54,627 nucleotides of DNA from Oscillospiraceae bacterium (GTDB taxonomy: Bacteria > Bacillota > Clostridia > Oscillospirales > Ruminococcaceae), in the NCBI GenBank assembly GCA_018380115.1, contig JAGZUF010000018.1, positions 1-54,627 on the forward strand. The letters are read 5' to 3'. Below the pieces are notes generated by a model, which was not told where the DNA came from, ran no database searches, and saw only the letters and a program-made list of their open reading frames with translations. A program made the translations under genes and the position numbers. Below are positions 16,140 to 22,915 of this stretch, one piece after another; within the stretch, counting starts at the first letter, position 1; every line of letters starts with the position of its first letter.

Positions 16140-18226
16140 TGCGCCGCCCGGTATATGGGTTCGGCCTGGCGTTCTGCCTGGCCTGCCTTGCGGGCGCGTT
16201 TGTGCCGCTGCCGGCCCTTTGGCTGGCGGCGGCTTTTTCTGCATGCCTGTTTGCGGTGCTGACACTGCGTGGCAGAGGGGCCCGGCGGGGCATGGCGCTT
16301 GTGTGCTGTGCGGGGGCGTGCCTTGCCTTTTTGTGGCGCGGCGTTTATACGCTGGCTGTGGTGCAGCCTGCTGGGGCCCTTGCGGGCACCACGGCGCAGG
16401 TGCAGGCCGTGGTGCGGCAGACGACGGCCAGCTACCTGCCCGGCAGTGTGAACGCCATAGTGCGCATCACGCAGATAGACGGCAGGCCGGCACGGTTTAA
16501 CACTTATCTGGAAGCCGTGCCCGGCCTTGCGCAGGGCGATGTTTTTACCGCGCAGCTGGAATTTTCTGCACCGGAAAATACCGGCTATGCCCGTGCCCGC
16601 AGGGCGGACGGCGTGTATATAGATGCTGCGGTGCAGCGCGCGGAGGTGGTGGGGCGCCGGGGCGGCATATCCGGCGCAGCGCAGCAGATGCGTGACGCGC
16701 TGTGCAGCGGCCTTACACGCATGCTGGGCCAAGAGGCGGGCAGTGTGGCGCGCGCGGCCGCATTCGGTGATAAAAGCGCACTTTCTTCCGGGATGAACGA
16801 TATGTTCCGCGCGGCGGGGCTGTCGCATGTGCTGGTGGTTTCCGGCCTGCACCTTTCGGCGGCCTCCGGCATATTGTACGGCCTTCTGCGCACAAGGCTG
16901 CGCCGCCGGGGCGCTGCGGCGGTGTCCTGCGCTATGGTGCTCTGGTTTTTGATGCTGGCCGGCGCCGGGCCCAGCGCAGTGCGCGCGGGCGTTGCCTTGC
17001 TGTTTCTGTACGGCGGCATGCTGGCCTGGCGCAAAAGCGATGCGCGCACAGCCATGGGCGCAGCGGGCGTTCTGCTGTGCATATTGACCGGGCCGGACGC
17101 TGCGCTGGACGTGGGCGCGCAGCTTTCGTTCTGCGCGGCTCTGGCCGTGATATGGGCGGGTGAGCAGACGAAGGCATGGAATAAACGGGAAAGGGGCCGC
17201 TTTTCCTTTTTGCTGCGCCCTGCGCGGGATGCCTTGTTCGTTTCTGCCTGTGCGTGTCTTGCCACGCTGCCCGCGCTGTGCGCGGCCGGGCTTGGGGCCA
17301 GTGTGCTCACCCCGCTTGCAAACCTGCTGGCCCTGCCTGCCGTGCCCTTTGCCGTGCTGGCGGGGCAGGGGGCGGCACTGTGCGCGCTTTGCCCGCCGCT
17401 TGGCTTTGCGGCACGCCTTTTGGGGCTTGTGTGCGGACTGGCCGTGCGCTGGCTCATGTTCATATGCGGGCTGTTCAGCGCGATGCCCGGGCAGTTTTAT
17501 CTCAGCGGCGGGTTCGCGCTTGCGGCCGTGTGCGCCGTGTGTGCGCTGTGGTTCAGCCAGCGCCGCTTCTGCGTGCCGCCAGGCCGCGCGGCGGCCGCTT
17601 CGCTTCTGTTTGCGGCTCTGGCCTTGGGCGGCTATGCGCTGGCAGATGCAGGGGTAGTGCATATTATGCCGGTGGGCGGCGGCGTGAACCCCTCGCTGGC
17701 TGTTACGCAGGGCGGCTTTACAGCGGTTGTATTCCGGGGCGGCGCACAAAGCGCGGCGCGTGTGGCGGAAGACCTGGCCCAGATGAACCGCACAGAGGTG
17801 GATTTTGTGCTGGATGCCCGCGTGGAGCCGCAGCGTGATGCCGTTTGCACGGCACTTTCGCCTGCGGAGTATATTGCCGCCTCTGAAAGTGGTGCGGCGG
17901 GTGGCGCATATGGGCCGTTCCGTGATATAATGTTTTACACAAGGCGTCAGGGTGAGGGCAATTTTGTGTGCATCCAGATAAATGGATACACCCTGGCGGC
18001 CACCTGCGGCAGTGTGTCTGCCGAGGGCTATGAGCCTGTGGATGTATATTTCTGCGCCTCCACACAGGCTGCGGAGCTTTCTGCCGGTACGGTGTGGCTG
18101 CCTGCTGCGCCGTCTGTCACCGCGCAGGAGGCCGGCGTCTGTATGCGCAGCGGGCCGCAGGCGCAGCTTGCAGTGCGCGGACCGGGGCATGTACGCTGGA
18201 AAGGGGTAACCAATGAGCTTTCGTGA
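16139..18226 (+). CDS. comEC: ComEC/Rec2-type DNA uptake channel with degenerate C-terminal domain
   Basis: 695 residues from ATG 16139 (TTG at 16136 possible). N-terminal membrane hairpins (about 5-70), an OB-like extracytoplasmic part (about 80-165), then the competence domain with 'FRAAGLSHVLVVSGLHLSA' (about 222-240) and many spans to about 495. The last 200 residues occupy the place of the metallo-beta-lactamase domain, but I find no HxHxDH or other metal ligands, so DNA degradation by this domain is probably lost, or was never present. Known role of the family: transport of one DNA strand across the membrane in transformation. It overlaps holA by 14 bases. Confidence 0.88.
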   Translation: MRRPVYGFGLAFCLACLAGAFVPLPALWLAAAFSACLFAVLTLRGRGARRGMALVCCAGACLAFLWRGVYTLAVVQPAGALAGTTAQVQAVVRQTTASYLPGSVNAIVRITQIDGRPARFNTYLEAVPGLAQGDVFTAQLEFSAPENTGYARARRADGVYIDAAVQRAEVVGRRGGISGAAQQMRDALCSGLTRMLGQEAGSVARAAAFGDKSALSSGMNDMFRAAGLSHVLVVSGLHLSAASGILYGLLRTRLRRRGAAAVSCAMVLWFLMLAGAGPSAVRAGVALLFLYGGMLAWRKSDARTAMGAAGVLLCILTGPDAALDVGAQLSFCAALAVIWAGEQTKAWNKRERGRFSFLLRPARDALFVSACACLATLPALCAAGLGASVLTPLANLLALPAVPFAVLAGQGAALCALCPPLGFAARLLGLVCGLAVRWLMFICGLFSAMPGQFYLSGGFALAAVCAVCALWFSQRRFCVPPGRAAAASLLFAALALGGYALADAGVVHIMPVGGGVNPSLAVTQGGFTAVVFRGGAQSAARVAEDLAQMNRTEVDFVLDARVEPQRDAVCTALSPAEYIAASESGAAGGAYGPFRDIMFYTRRQGEGNFVCIQINGYTLAATCGSVSAEGYEPVDVYFCASTQAAELSAGTVWLPAAPSVTAQEAGVCMRSGPQAQLAVRGPGHVRWKGVTNELS

Positions 18227-19241
18227 TATGCAGTTGGAAAAGGCGCTGGCGCAGCCCGGCTGTGCGGTGTTTTACTTTTATTCCACACAGGAATTTTTGG
18301 TGCGCGATGCCGCGCAGAAAGCCGTGCATCATCTGATGCAGGGCGGTGATGCAGAGCTGACACGCATCGAGGGGCCGTCGCCCGATATTGGAGAGGCCGT
18401 GGCCGCCGCAGGCACCATCTCGCTGTTCGGCACAAAGCGCGTGGTGGAAATGCCGCGCGTAGAGCCCGCCGCCATGAGCGAGAAGGACGTGGAAGCCCTG
18501 TGCGATTTGATGCAGAGCCTTGAAAACGCGGTGATGGTACTGACCACCGTGTTCAAGGACGACAAGGCAAAGACTACCAAAAAGGCCAAGCTGCTGATAG
18601 CTGCAGCGGCCAAGGCGGGCGCAGCGCTGGAATTTGAAAAGCCCGGGCCCGGGGCTGTGCGCGACTTTCTGGCCGCAAGGGCGCAGGCATTGGGCGCGCG
18701 CCTTGCGCCCGGTACAGCAGACGCGCTGGTGCAGCGGTGCGGCACAGACCTGTATACACTGGAAAATGAACTTGCAAAGCTGGCCGCTGTATGCGGCTAC
18801 ACCGAGGTGACGCCTGCCCTTGTGCAGCAAATGGGCACGCTGAATATAGAGGCGGACGTGTTTGAAATGGTGCGTTTTGTCACGGCAAACCAGCTGCCCC
18901 GCGCCCTGCACAAGCTCTCTCAGCTTTTGGCGCTGCAAAATGAGCCCATCGCCGTCACAGCGGCGCTTTCCGGCACGTTTATCGACATGTACCGCATGAA
19001 GCTGGGGGCCGCCCAGAGGCGCCCAGCCGCCATGGTGATGAAAGATTTTGCCTACCGTGGCAGCGACTGGCGCCTGCGCAAGGCGGGCGAAAGCGCGGCC
19101 AAATACACCCGCGCCCAGCTTGAGCGCATTCTGCGCATTCTCACCCGGCTGGATGCGGCGCTCAAATCCAGCGCGGCGGACGGCGCCGCGCTGCTGGAGA
19201 CGGCCCTGTGCGAGATAGCGCTGGCGGTGCAGCACACATGA
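18213..19241 (+). CDS. holA: DNA polymerase III delta subunit
   Basis: 342 residues from ATG 18213, inside the comEC end. AAA+-like HolA fold: 'AVFYFYSTQEFLVRDAAQKA' at the N-terminus, 'TISLFGTKRVVEMPRVEP' and the central 'CGTDLYTLENELAKLAAVCG', with a C-terminal collar helix region 'LERILRILTRLDAALKSS'. HolA loads the beta clamp with the gamma/tau and delta-prime subunits. comEC followed by holA is the common order in Firmicutes. It ends in an ATGA overlap with the next gene. Confidence 0.92.
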   Translation: MSFRDMQLEKALAQPGCAVFYFYSTQEFLVRDAAQKAVHHLMQGGDAELTRIEGPSPDIGEAVAAAGTISLFGTKRVVEMPRVEPAAMSEKDVEALCDLMQSLENAVMVLTTVFKDDKAKTTKKAKLLIAAAAKAGAALEFEKPGPGAVRDFLAARAQALGARLAPGTADALVQRCGTDLYTLENELAKLAAVCGYTEVTPALVQQMGTLNIEADVFEMVRFVTANQLPRALHKLSQLLALQNEPIAVTAALSGTFIDMYRMKLGAAQRRPAAMVMKDFAYRGSDWRLRKAGESAAKYTRAQLERILRILTRLDAALKSSAADGAALLETALCEIALAVQHT

Positions 19242-19843
19242 CGGAGAAGCTGCGTGTCCGCGAAGTGCTGGTAGTAGAGGGAAAATATGACGCCGCGCGC
19301 CTGCAAAACCTTGTGGACGGCCTTGTGCTGTGCACGGGCGGGTTCAACGTATTTACCAGCGAAGAGACGAAAGAGCTTATATTGCGCCTGGGCCGCGCGC
19401 GCGGCCTGTGTGTGCTGACCGATTCCGACGCAGCAGGCTTCCGCATCCGGCGCTACCTCAATGATATTGCGCAGGGGCTTTCGGTGAAAAATGCCTATAT
19501 CCCGGCAATGCCCGGCAAGGAAAGGCGCAAGGCAAAGCCCGGTAAAGAGGGCCTTCTGGGCGTGGAGGGTGTGCCGGACGAGGTGATTATAACGGCGCTG
19601 CGGCGCGCGGGCGTAAGCGGGCAGACCCCGCGCACAGGCCGCGCCATCACCTATGCCGACCTGTATGAGCTGGGCCTTTCCGGCACGCAGGGCGCCGCCG
19701 TTGTGCGCCGCAGCGTGCTGCAGAAGGCAGGGCTGCCCACGCGCCTTTCGAAAAAGGCGCTGTGTGCCGCACTTTCCAGCCTGTATACATATGATGAGTT
19801 CAGGGCCCTGTGTGAGGATATGGGGCAAAAGCAGGAGGCATAA
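19238..19843 (+). CDS. rnmV: Toprim-domain protein, probably ribonuclease M5
   Basis: 201 residues, ATG 19238 overlapping holA. The Toprim acidic residues are 'VVEGKYDAARL' (about 13-23) and 'LTDSDAAGFRIR' (about 60-71), followed by a DUF4093-type C-terminal half. In Firmicutes this layout belongs to RNase M5, which trims the 5S rRNA precursor together with L18. The symbol rests on the domain arrangement; the closely related primase-like Toprim proteins cannot be excluded. Part of the T-box-headed operon. Confidence 0.75.
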   Translation: MTEKLRVREVLVVEGKYDAARLQNLVDGLVLCTGGFNVFTSEETKELILRLGRARGLCVLTDSDAAGFRIRRYLNDIAQGLSVKNAYIPAMPGKERRKAKPGKEGLLGVEGVPDEVIITALRRAGVSGQTPRTGRAITYADLYELGLSGTQGAAVVRRSVLQKAGLPTRLSKKALCAALSSLYTYDEFRALCEDMGQKQEA

Positions 19844-19846
19844 GTT

Positions 19847-20281
19847 ATGGAGTGGAGCGAGTGTTTTCCAAAGGATACGCAGCCCGGTATGGAGCAGATT
19901 TCCGCTTTTGCGGGCACGCCGCTGTGGGAAAGACTGTGCGGCTGGCTTGAAGCGGAATGGAGCGTGCGGCCGCTGGTGCAGTATTCCAGCTGCAGCGGTG
20001 CAAAGGGCTGGAATGTAAAATACCGGAAAAGCGGGCGCGCCCTGTGTACGCTGTACCCCGGCCTGCCAGGCGGCGGAAGCTTCACCTGCCTGATATCCAT
20101 CGGACCCAAAGAGGCTATGGAGGCTGAAGCATATCTTGGGGCCGCATGCGGCCATGTCCGTGACATATATTGGGCGGTTCCGCCTTTGAACGGTGCGCGC
20201 TGGCTGATGCTGGAGGTAAAAGATGAGCAGGTGCTGCGCGATGTGCAGGCGCTGCTTCGCATCCGGGCGGGTGCCTGCTGA
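19847..20281 (+). CDS. DUF3788 family protein
   Basis: 144 residues from ATG 19847, three bases after the previous stop. 'LWERLCGWLEAEW', 'YSSCSGAKGWNVKYRKSGRAL' (split here as KGWNVKYRKSGRALC) and 'LYPGLPGGGSFTCLISIGPKE' follow the DUF3788 pattern, a soluble alpha/beta protein often found alone in Firmicutes and Bacteroidetes; function unknown. Last gene of the operon, closed by a terminator 38 bases later. Confidence 0.8.
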   Translation: MEWSECFPKDTQPGMEQISAFAGTPLWERLCGWLEAEWSVRPLVQYSSCSGAKGWNVKYRKSGRALCTLYPGLPGGGSFTCLISIGPKEAMEAEAYLGAACGHVRDIYWAVPPLNGARWLMLEVKDEQVLRDVQALLRIRAGAC

Positions 20282-20319
20282 GGCCGCCGGGCCCTTCAGC
20301 CTAGATGCCTGCAAATTGC

Positions 20320-20363
20320 GGCGGGGCGACTTTCCCTGTGTGGGAAGGGGGCCCCGCCTTTTG
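20320..20363 (+). terminator. Terminator of the alaS-holA operon
   Basis: A long stem formed by GGCGGGGC with GCCCCGCC and an inner TTCCC/GGGAA pairing, followed by TTTT. It lies 38 bases behind the DUF3788 gene. Confidence 0.85.
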
Positions 20364-20404
20364 CATGCGCTGCGGTATTTTTCACGCAATGTTTTTGAAT
20401 CTTT

Positions 20405-20466
20405 ATTGACAAATAAAGTTGTCAATGATATACTGAGTTTGACAATAATAATTGTCAAAGTGACAA
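20405..20466 (+). promoter_or_regulatory. Promoter with twin palindromic operators
   Basis: TTGACA (20406-20411), 17-bp spacer and TATACT (20429-20434) form a near-perfect sigma-A promoter. A palindrome ATTGACAA-N6-TTGTCAAT (20405-20426) covers the -35 and spacer; a second, TTTGACAAT-N4-ATTGTCAAA (20438-20459), covers the start site. Their centres are 33 bp apart, about three helical turns, and a further half-site TGACAA follows at 20461. This is a strong sign of autorepression by the XRE protein encoded next. Confidence 0.85.
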
Positions 20467-20495
20467 GATAAGCTTGCAAAAAGGGAGGAGAGACG

Positions 20496-20723
20496 ATGCC
20501 GCTGCAAAACAGGGTGAAAGAGCTGCGCGCGCGCCTTGGCGTGAACCAGCAGGAGCTGGGCAGCCTGGTGGGCGCGTCGCGCCAAACGGTAAGCCTCATA
20601 GAGCGGGGTGATTATCACCCGTCGGTGCTTTTGGCGCTGCGCATTGCAAAGGTGTTCGGCGTGCCGCTGGAAGAAGTATTTTTTATCACTGGGGAGGAAG
20701 AAAGCAATGAAACAGAACAGTAA
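20496..20723 (+). CDS. XRE-family transcriptional regulator (small)
   Basis: 75 residues from ATG 20496, with GGGAGGAG. Almost the whole protein is an HTH_3 domain: 'LRARLGVNQQELGSLVGAS' then 'RQTVSLIERGDYHPSVLLAL' and 'IAKVFGVPLEEVFF'. It belongs to the short Xre group that pairs with DUF3169 or other membrane proteins. The palindromes in its own promoter suggest autoregulation. Its last 17 bases overlap the next gene. Confidence 0.92.
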   Translation: MPLQNRVKELRARLGVNQQELGSLVGASRQTVSLIERGDYHPSVLLALRIAKVFGVPLEEVFFITGEEESNETEQ

Positions 20724-21435
20724 GCGCAGGGTGGCCCGTTTTCTGGGCATCATGGCCCTTGCCGCCTGTGCAGGCGGCGTAGTCGGCTTTTTTGGGGCCA
20801 TGCATGCAGATTCTTTTTCCGGCGTGCTGGCTGCGGTGGGCACAGCATTGGGATATGCCGCGCCTGCACTGGCGGCGCTTGCCATCTGTATTTGCTGCCC
20901 GCTGGCCTTTCGTGCATACCGCAAGGCACTGCGCCTTTCCTGCAGCGGGCAGGACGATGAGGCCCTTTGCGCGCTGGAGACACTGGATGTGAGCATCATC
21001 GCGCTGGAGACGCAGGCCATGGTCTGCCTTTGTGCGCTGCCGTTCACCGTGGCGCTTGCACCGCACGCACCGGCCGTGCCGCTTGCCGGTGCGGCGCTTA
21101 CGCTGGCAAGCCTGCTTATCAGTGTGTTTGCCCAGCGCCGCGTTATCGGGCTTGTGAAGCGGCTGTGCCCGGAAAAGCGCGGCGATACGATAGATAAAAA
21201 CTTTACCCGCGAATGGTACGCAAGCTGCGATGAAGCAGAGCGCGCCCGCATTGGCTTTGCGGCATACAAAAGCTTTCTTGCCACACAGCACGGTTTTGTA
21301 GCCGCCATAGTGGTGCTCATCATTATCAGCGTGGCTACGCCCGTGGGCTGGCCCGCCTTTGCCGCAGTGGGCGCGCTGTGGTTTGTGCAGAAGTTCACCT
21401 ATTTTTACCACGGCCGCCAGAGGAGTGAAAAGTGA
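20707..21435 (+). CDS. DUF3169-family membrane protein
   Basis: 242 residues from ATG 20707, inside the regulator's end. Six hydrophobic segments (about 10-30, 36-60, 100-118, 122-138, 195-214, 216-232), with a soluble loop 'DKNFTREWYASCDEAERARIGFAAYKSF', the conserved part of DUF3169. The family is always next to an XRE regulator and its role is unknown; signal sensing at the membrane or a self-protection pump is proposed by analogy only. Translationally coupled to both neighbours. Confidence 0.8.
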   Translation: MKQNSKRRVARFLGIMALAACAGGVVGFFGAMHADSFSGVLAAVGTALGYAAPALAALAICICCPLAFRAYRKALRLSCSGQDDEALCALETLDVSIIALETQAMVCLCALPFTVALAPHAPAVPLAGAALTLASLLISVFAQRRVIGLVKRLCPEKRGDTIDKNFTREWYASCDEAERARIGFAAYKSFLATQHGFVAAIVVLIIISVATPVGWPAFAAVGALWFVQKFTYFYHGRQRSEK

Positions 21436-21617
21436 TGGAACGGTATGGAAGAAGTAGCGGTTTTGTGCTGTGGCTGGCGCTGGGCATCGCAATGGGGGCG
21501 GTTACGGGCGACATGGGGCTGTGGCTGCCTTTGGGCATGGCGCTTGGCCTTCTGCTTGGCGCCGGGCAGAAGAAAAAGCGGGCGCCCGGCATGGGCGCCC
21601 GCAGCGAAAAAGAGTGA
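21435..21617 (+). CDS. Small two-span membrane protein
   Basis: 60 residues from ATG 21435; the ATG overlaps the preceding TGA. Two hydrophobic stretches ('GFVLWLALGIAMGAV' and 'LWLPLGMALGLLLGA') and a basic tail. It completes the XRE-DUF3169 operon, where a short hydrophobic third gene is common. Its 3' end is also part of a large hairpin. Confidence 0.6.
   Translation: MERYGRSSGFVLWLALGIAMGAVTGDMGLWLPLGMALGLLLGAGQKKKRAPGMGARSEKE
21571..21602 (-). terminator. Hairpin acting as minus-strand terminator
   Basis: A 10-bp perfect stem GCGGGCGCCC/GGGCGCCCGC (21578-21587 with 21593-21602). On the minus strand it is followed by CTTTTTCT-like bases; on the plus strand there is no T tract. It would stop transcription coming from the minus-strand regulator that ends at 21846. 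The gap 21618-21845 holds nothing else I recognise. Confidence 0.6.
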
Positions 21618-21845
21618 AATACCGGCAGCGCGCAGGCGCCGCGCTTCACGGCAGGGCGGGCCGTGAAAAAGCGAAGAAGGCTGCCGGCAGGCAGAACCCC
21701 GCGCACAGCAGGTGCTTTTGCAGGCGCCTGCGGGCAGCCCAAATGTGAGCCGGGGGAAAAGCAGGGCTCCTTGGTGCAAAGCGGCATTTCTGCCCAGCGG
21801 CTGGGAAGCCCGCCCTGCACAGGGCATGAGGCCGTGGAGCCGCCG

Positions 21846-22289
21846 TCATTTCCAGTGCTTCAGCTGTGAAAGGTACAGATCGAACTGGCGGCGGCGCTCT
21901 TCCTCCGTCCCGTCTTTTGGGGCGGGCATATGGCTGAGCAGAAAATCGAGCAGAGCCTGCTTTGTCTGATATGCAAATTCACCGTTTGCATAACACCATT
22001 TGCAGTAATCCTCATTGTAGCTTCCGTCCGCCTCGCGGCTGATGCTGTCGTCCTCGTTCAGGGGCATTCCGCAGCACTGGCAGATAAGCTGCCGCGGGGC
22101 GCCGAGAAGCGTGTTGACAGACACATGGAATTCGCGCGACAACAGCTTCAATGTCTCTGTGTTCGGCTGAGTTTCGCCGTTTTCCCAGCGGCTCACGGCC
22201 TGCCTTGTAACCATCAGGCGCTCTGCCATCTGCTCCTGTGTAAGCTGATGGCTTTCGCGCAGCCGCTTCAGTATCTCTTTCGTCTCCAT
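21846..22289 (-). CDS. XRE regulator with C-terminal zinc ribbon
   Basis: 147 residues, ATG at 22289 behind AGGAGGTG. An HTH_3 domain (about 5-58, 'LTQEQMAERLMVTRQAVSRWENGETQPN') is joined to a putative zinc ribbon: 'CQCCGMPL' (about 70-77) and 'DYCKWCYANGEF' (about 93-104), then a helical tail. This fusion is widespread in Clostridia. It runs opposite to its neighbours; a target is not visible. Confidence 0.88.
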   Translation of the reverse strand: METKEILKRLRESHQLTQEQMAERLMVTRQAVSRWENGETQPNTETLKLLSREFHVSVNTLLGAPRQLICQCCGMPLNEDDSISREADGSYNEDYCKWCYANGEFAYQTKQALLDFLLSHMPAPKDGTEEERRRQFDLYLSQLKHWK

Positions 22290-22684
22290 AGGAGCACCTC
22301 CTGTATTTTTATTGCTTTACCAGCTGCCGGTGGGCAGGGGCGCATCGCCGCCAGGGCGTACCCAGGCACGCCCTGACGGCGCTTTGCGGTTTTCAGCCGC
22401 ATGGCGGCGCCTTCGGCTGTGTTATCTCCTCTGTGCCTCTGCGGCAGAGCGGCCGGGCCGCCGGGCAAGGCGGCCCGGCCATGAGCTGAAAACCGGTATT
22501 ACGCCTGTTCACTGATGCTGTCTATTATTATGGCATTTTATTTTGCCTGCGGCAAGCAACGCGCTGTTGCCGCCCGTGGGAAAATAGAGAGGCTTTTATT
22601 CGTTTTTTACAACGCCGTGAATAATGGACAGGGGCCCCGGCTGAAAGCCGTGGCCCCTGTCCTCTTGTTTGCTTTCACGGAAAA
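22290..22684. other. Intergenic region with three strong hairpins
   Basis: No gene is credible here. Hairpins seen: CGCCG..AGGGCGT/ACGCCCT..CGGCG near 22349-22382; a perfect 12-bp stem GGCCGGGCCGCC/GGCGGCCCGGCC (22451-22480, GGGCAA loop); and a 10-bp outer stem GACAGGGGCC/GGCCCCTGTC near 22628-22660 followed by a T-rich stretch, which looks like a plus-strand terminator although no plus-strand gene precedes it. Confidence 0.5.
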
Positions 22685-22915
22685 GAACCCCCGGCAGAGT
22701 CGGGGAGAGCAAAAGAGCTTTCGCTTTGAGCGAAGAGGGAAACGAACAGCCACTTTGCGTTTAAAAGAGTTCTCTCGAAAAAGCAATGCCTGTTTACAGT
22801 CTGCCGTGCGGGCAAGGCGGGAGGCAGATTCTATTCAGTGCCTTCGGCGGGGCCTGCCGGCATGAGGCCCTTTCAGGGTTTGGTCAGGCCCCTGTCTTAA
22901 GCAGGGGGCCTGACT
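22685..22915 (+). repeat. Dispersed structured repeat, copy A (divergent)
   Basis: Matches the copies at 26007, 38612 and 54402: a 5' hairpin with GGGGAGAGCAAAAG and GCTTTCGCT, then GTTTACAG, a GGCGGGAGGCAGAT-like block, TATTCAGTGCC, CTTTCAGGGTTT and a 3' hairpin. Here the 3' hairpin is GGCCCCTG/CAGGGGGCC, different in sequence from the others but still paired. The middle third does not align. It ends exactly at the 3' end of the uvrA-like gene, whose minus-strand transcript could use that hairpin as terminator. Confidence 0.7.

Noticed and set aside
15944..18190. 748-codon minus-strand open frame
   Set aside because: It is antisense to comEC and the phosphoribosyltransferase and has His/Arg/Gln/Ala-rich shadow composition with no domain.
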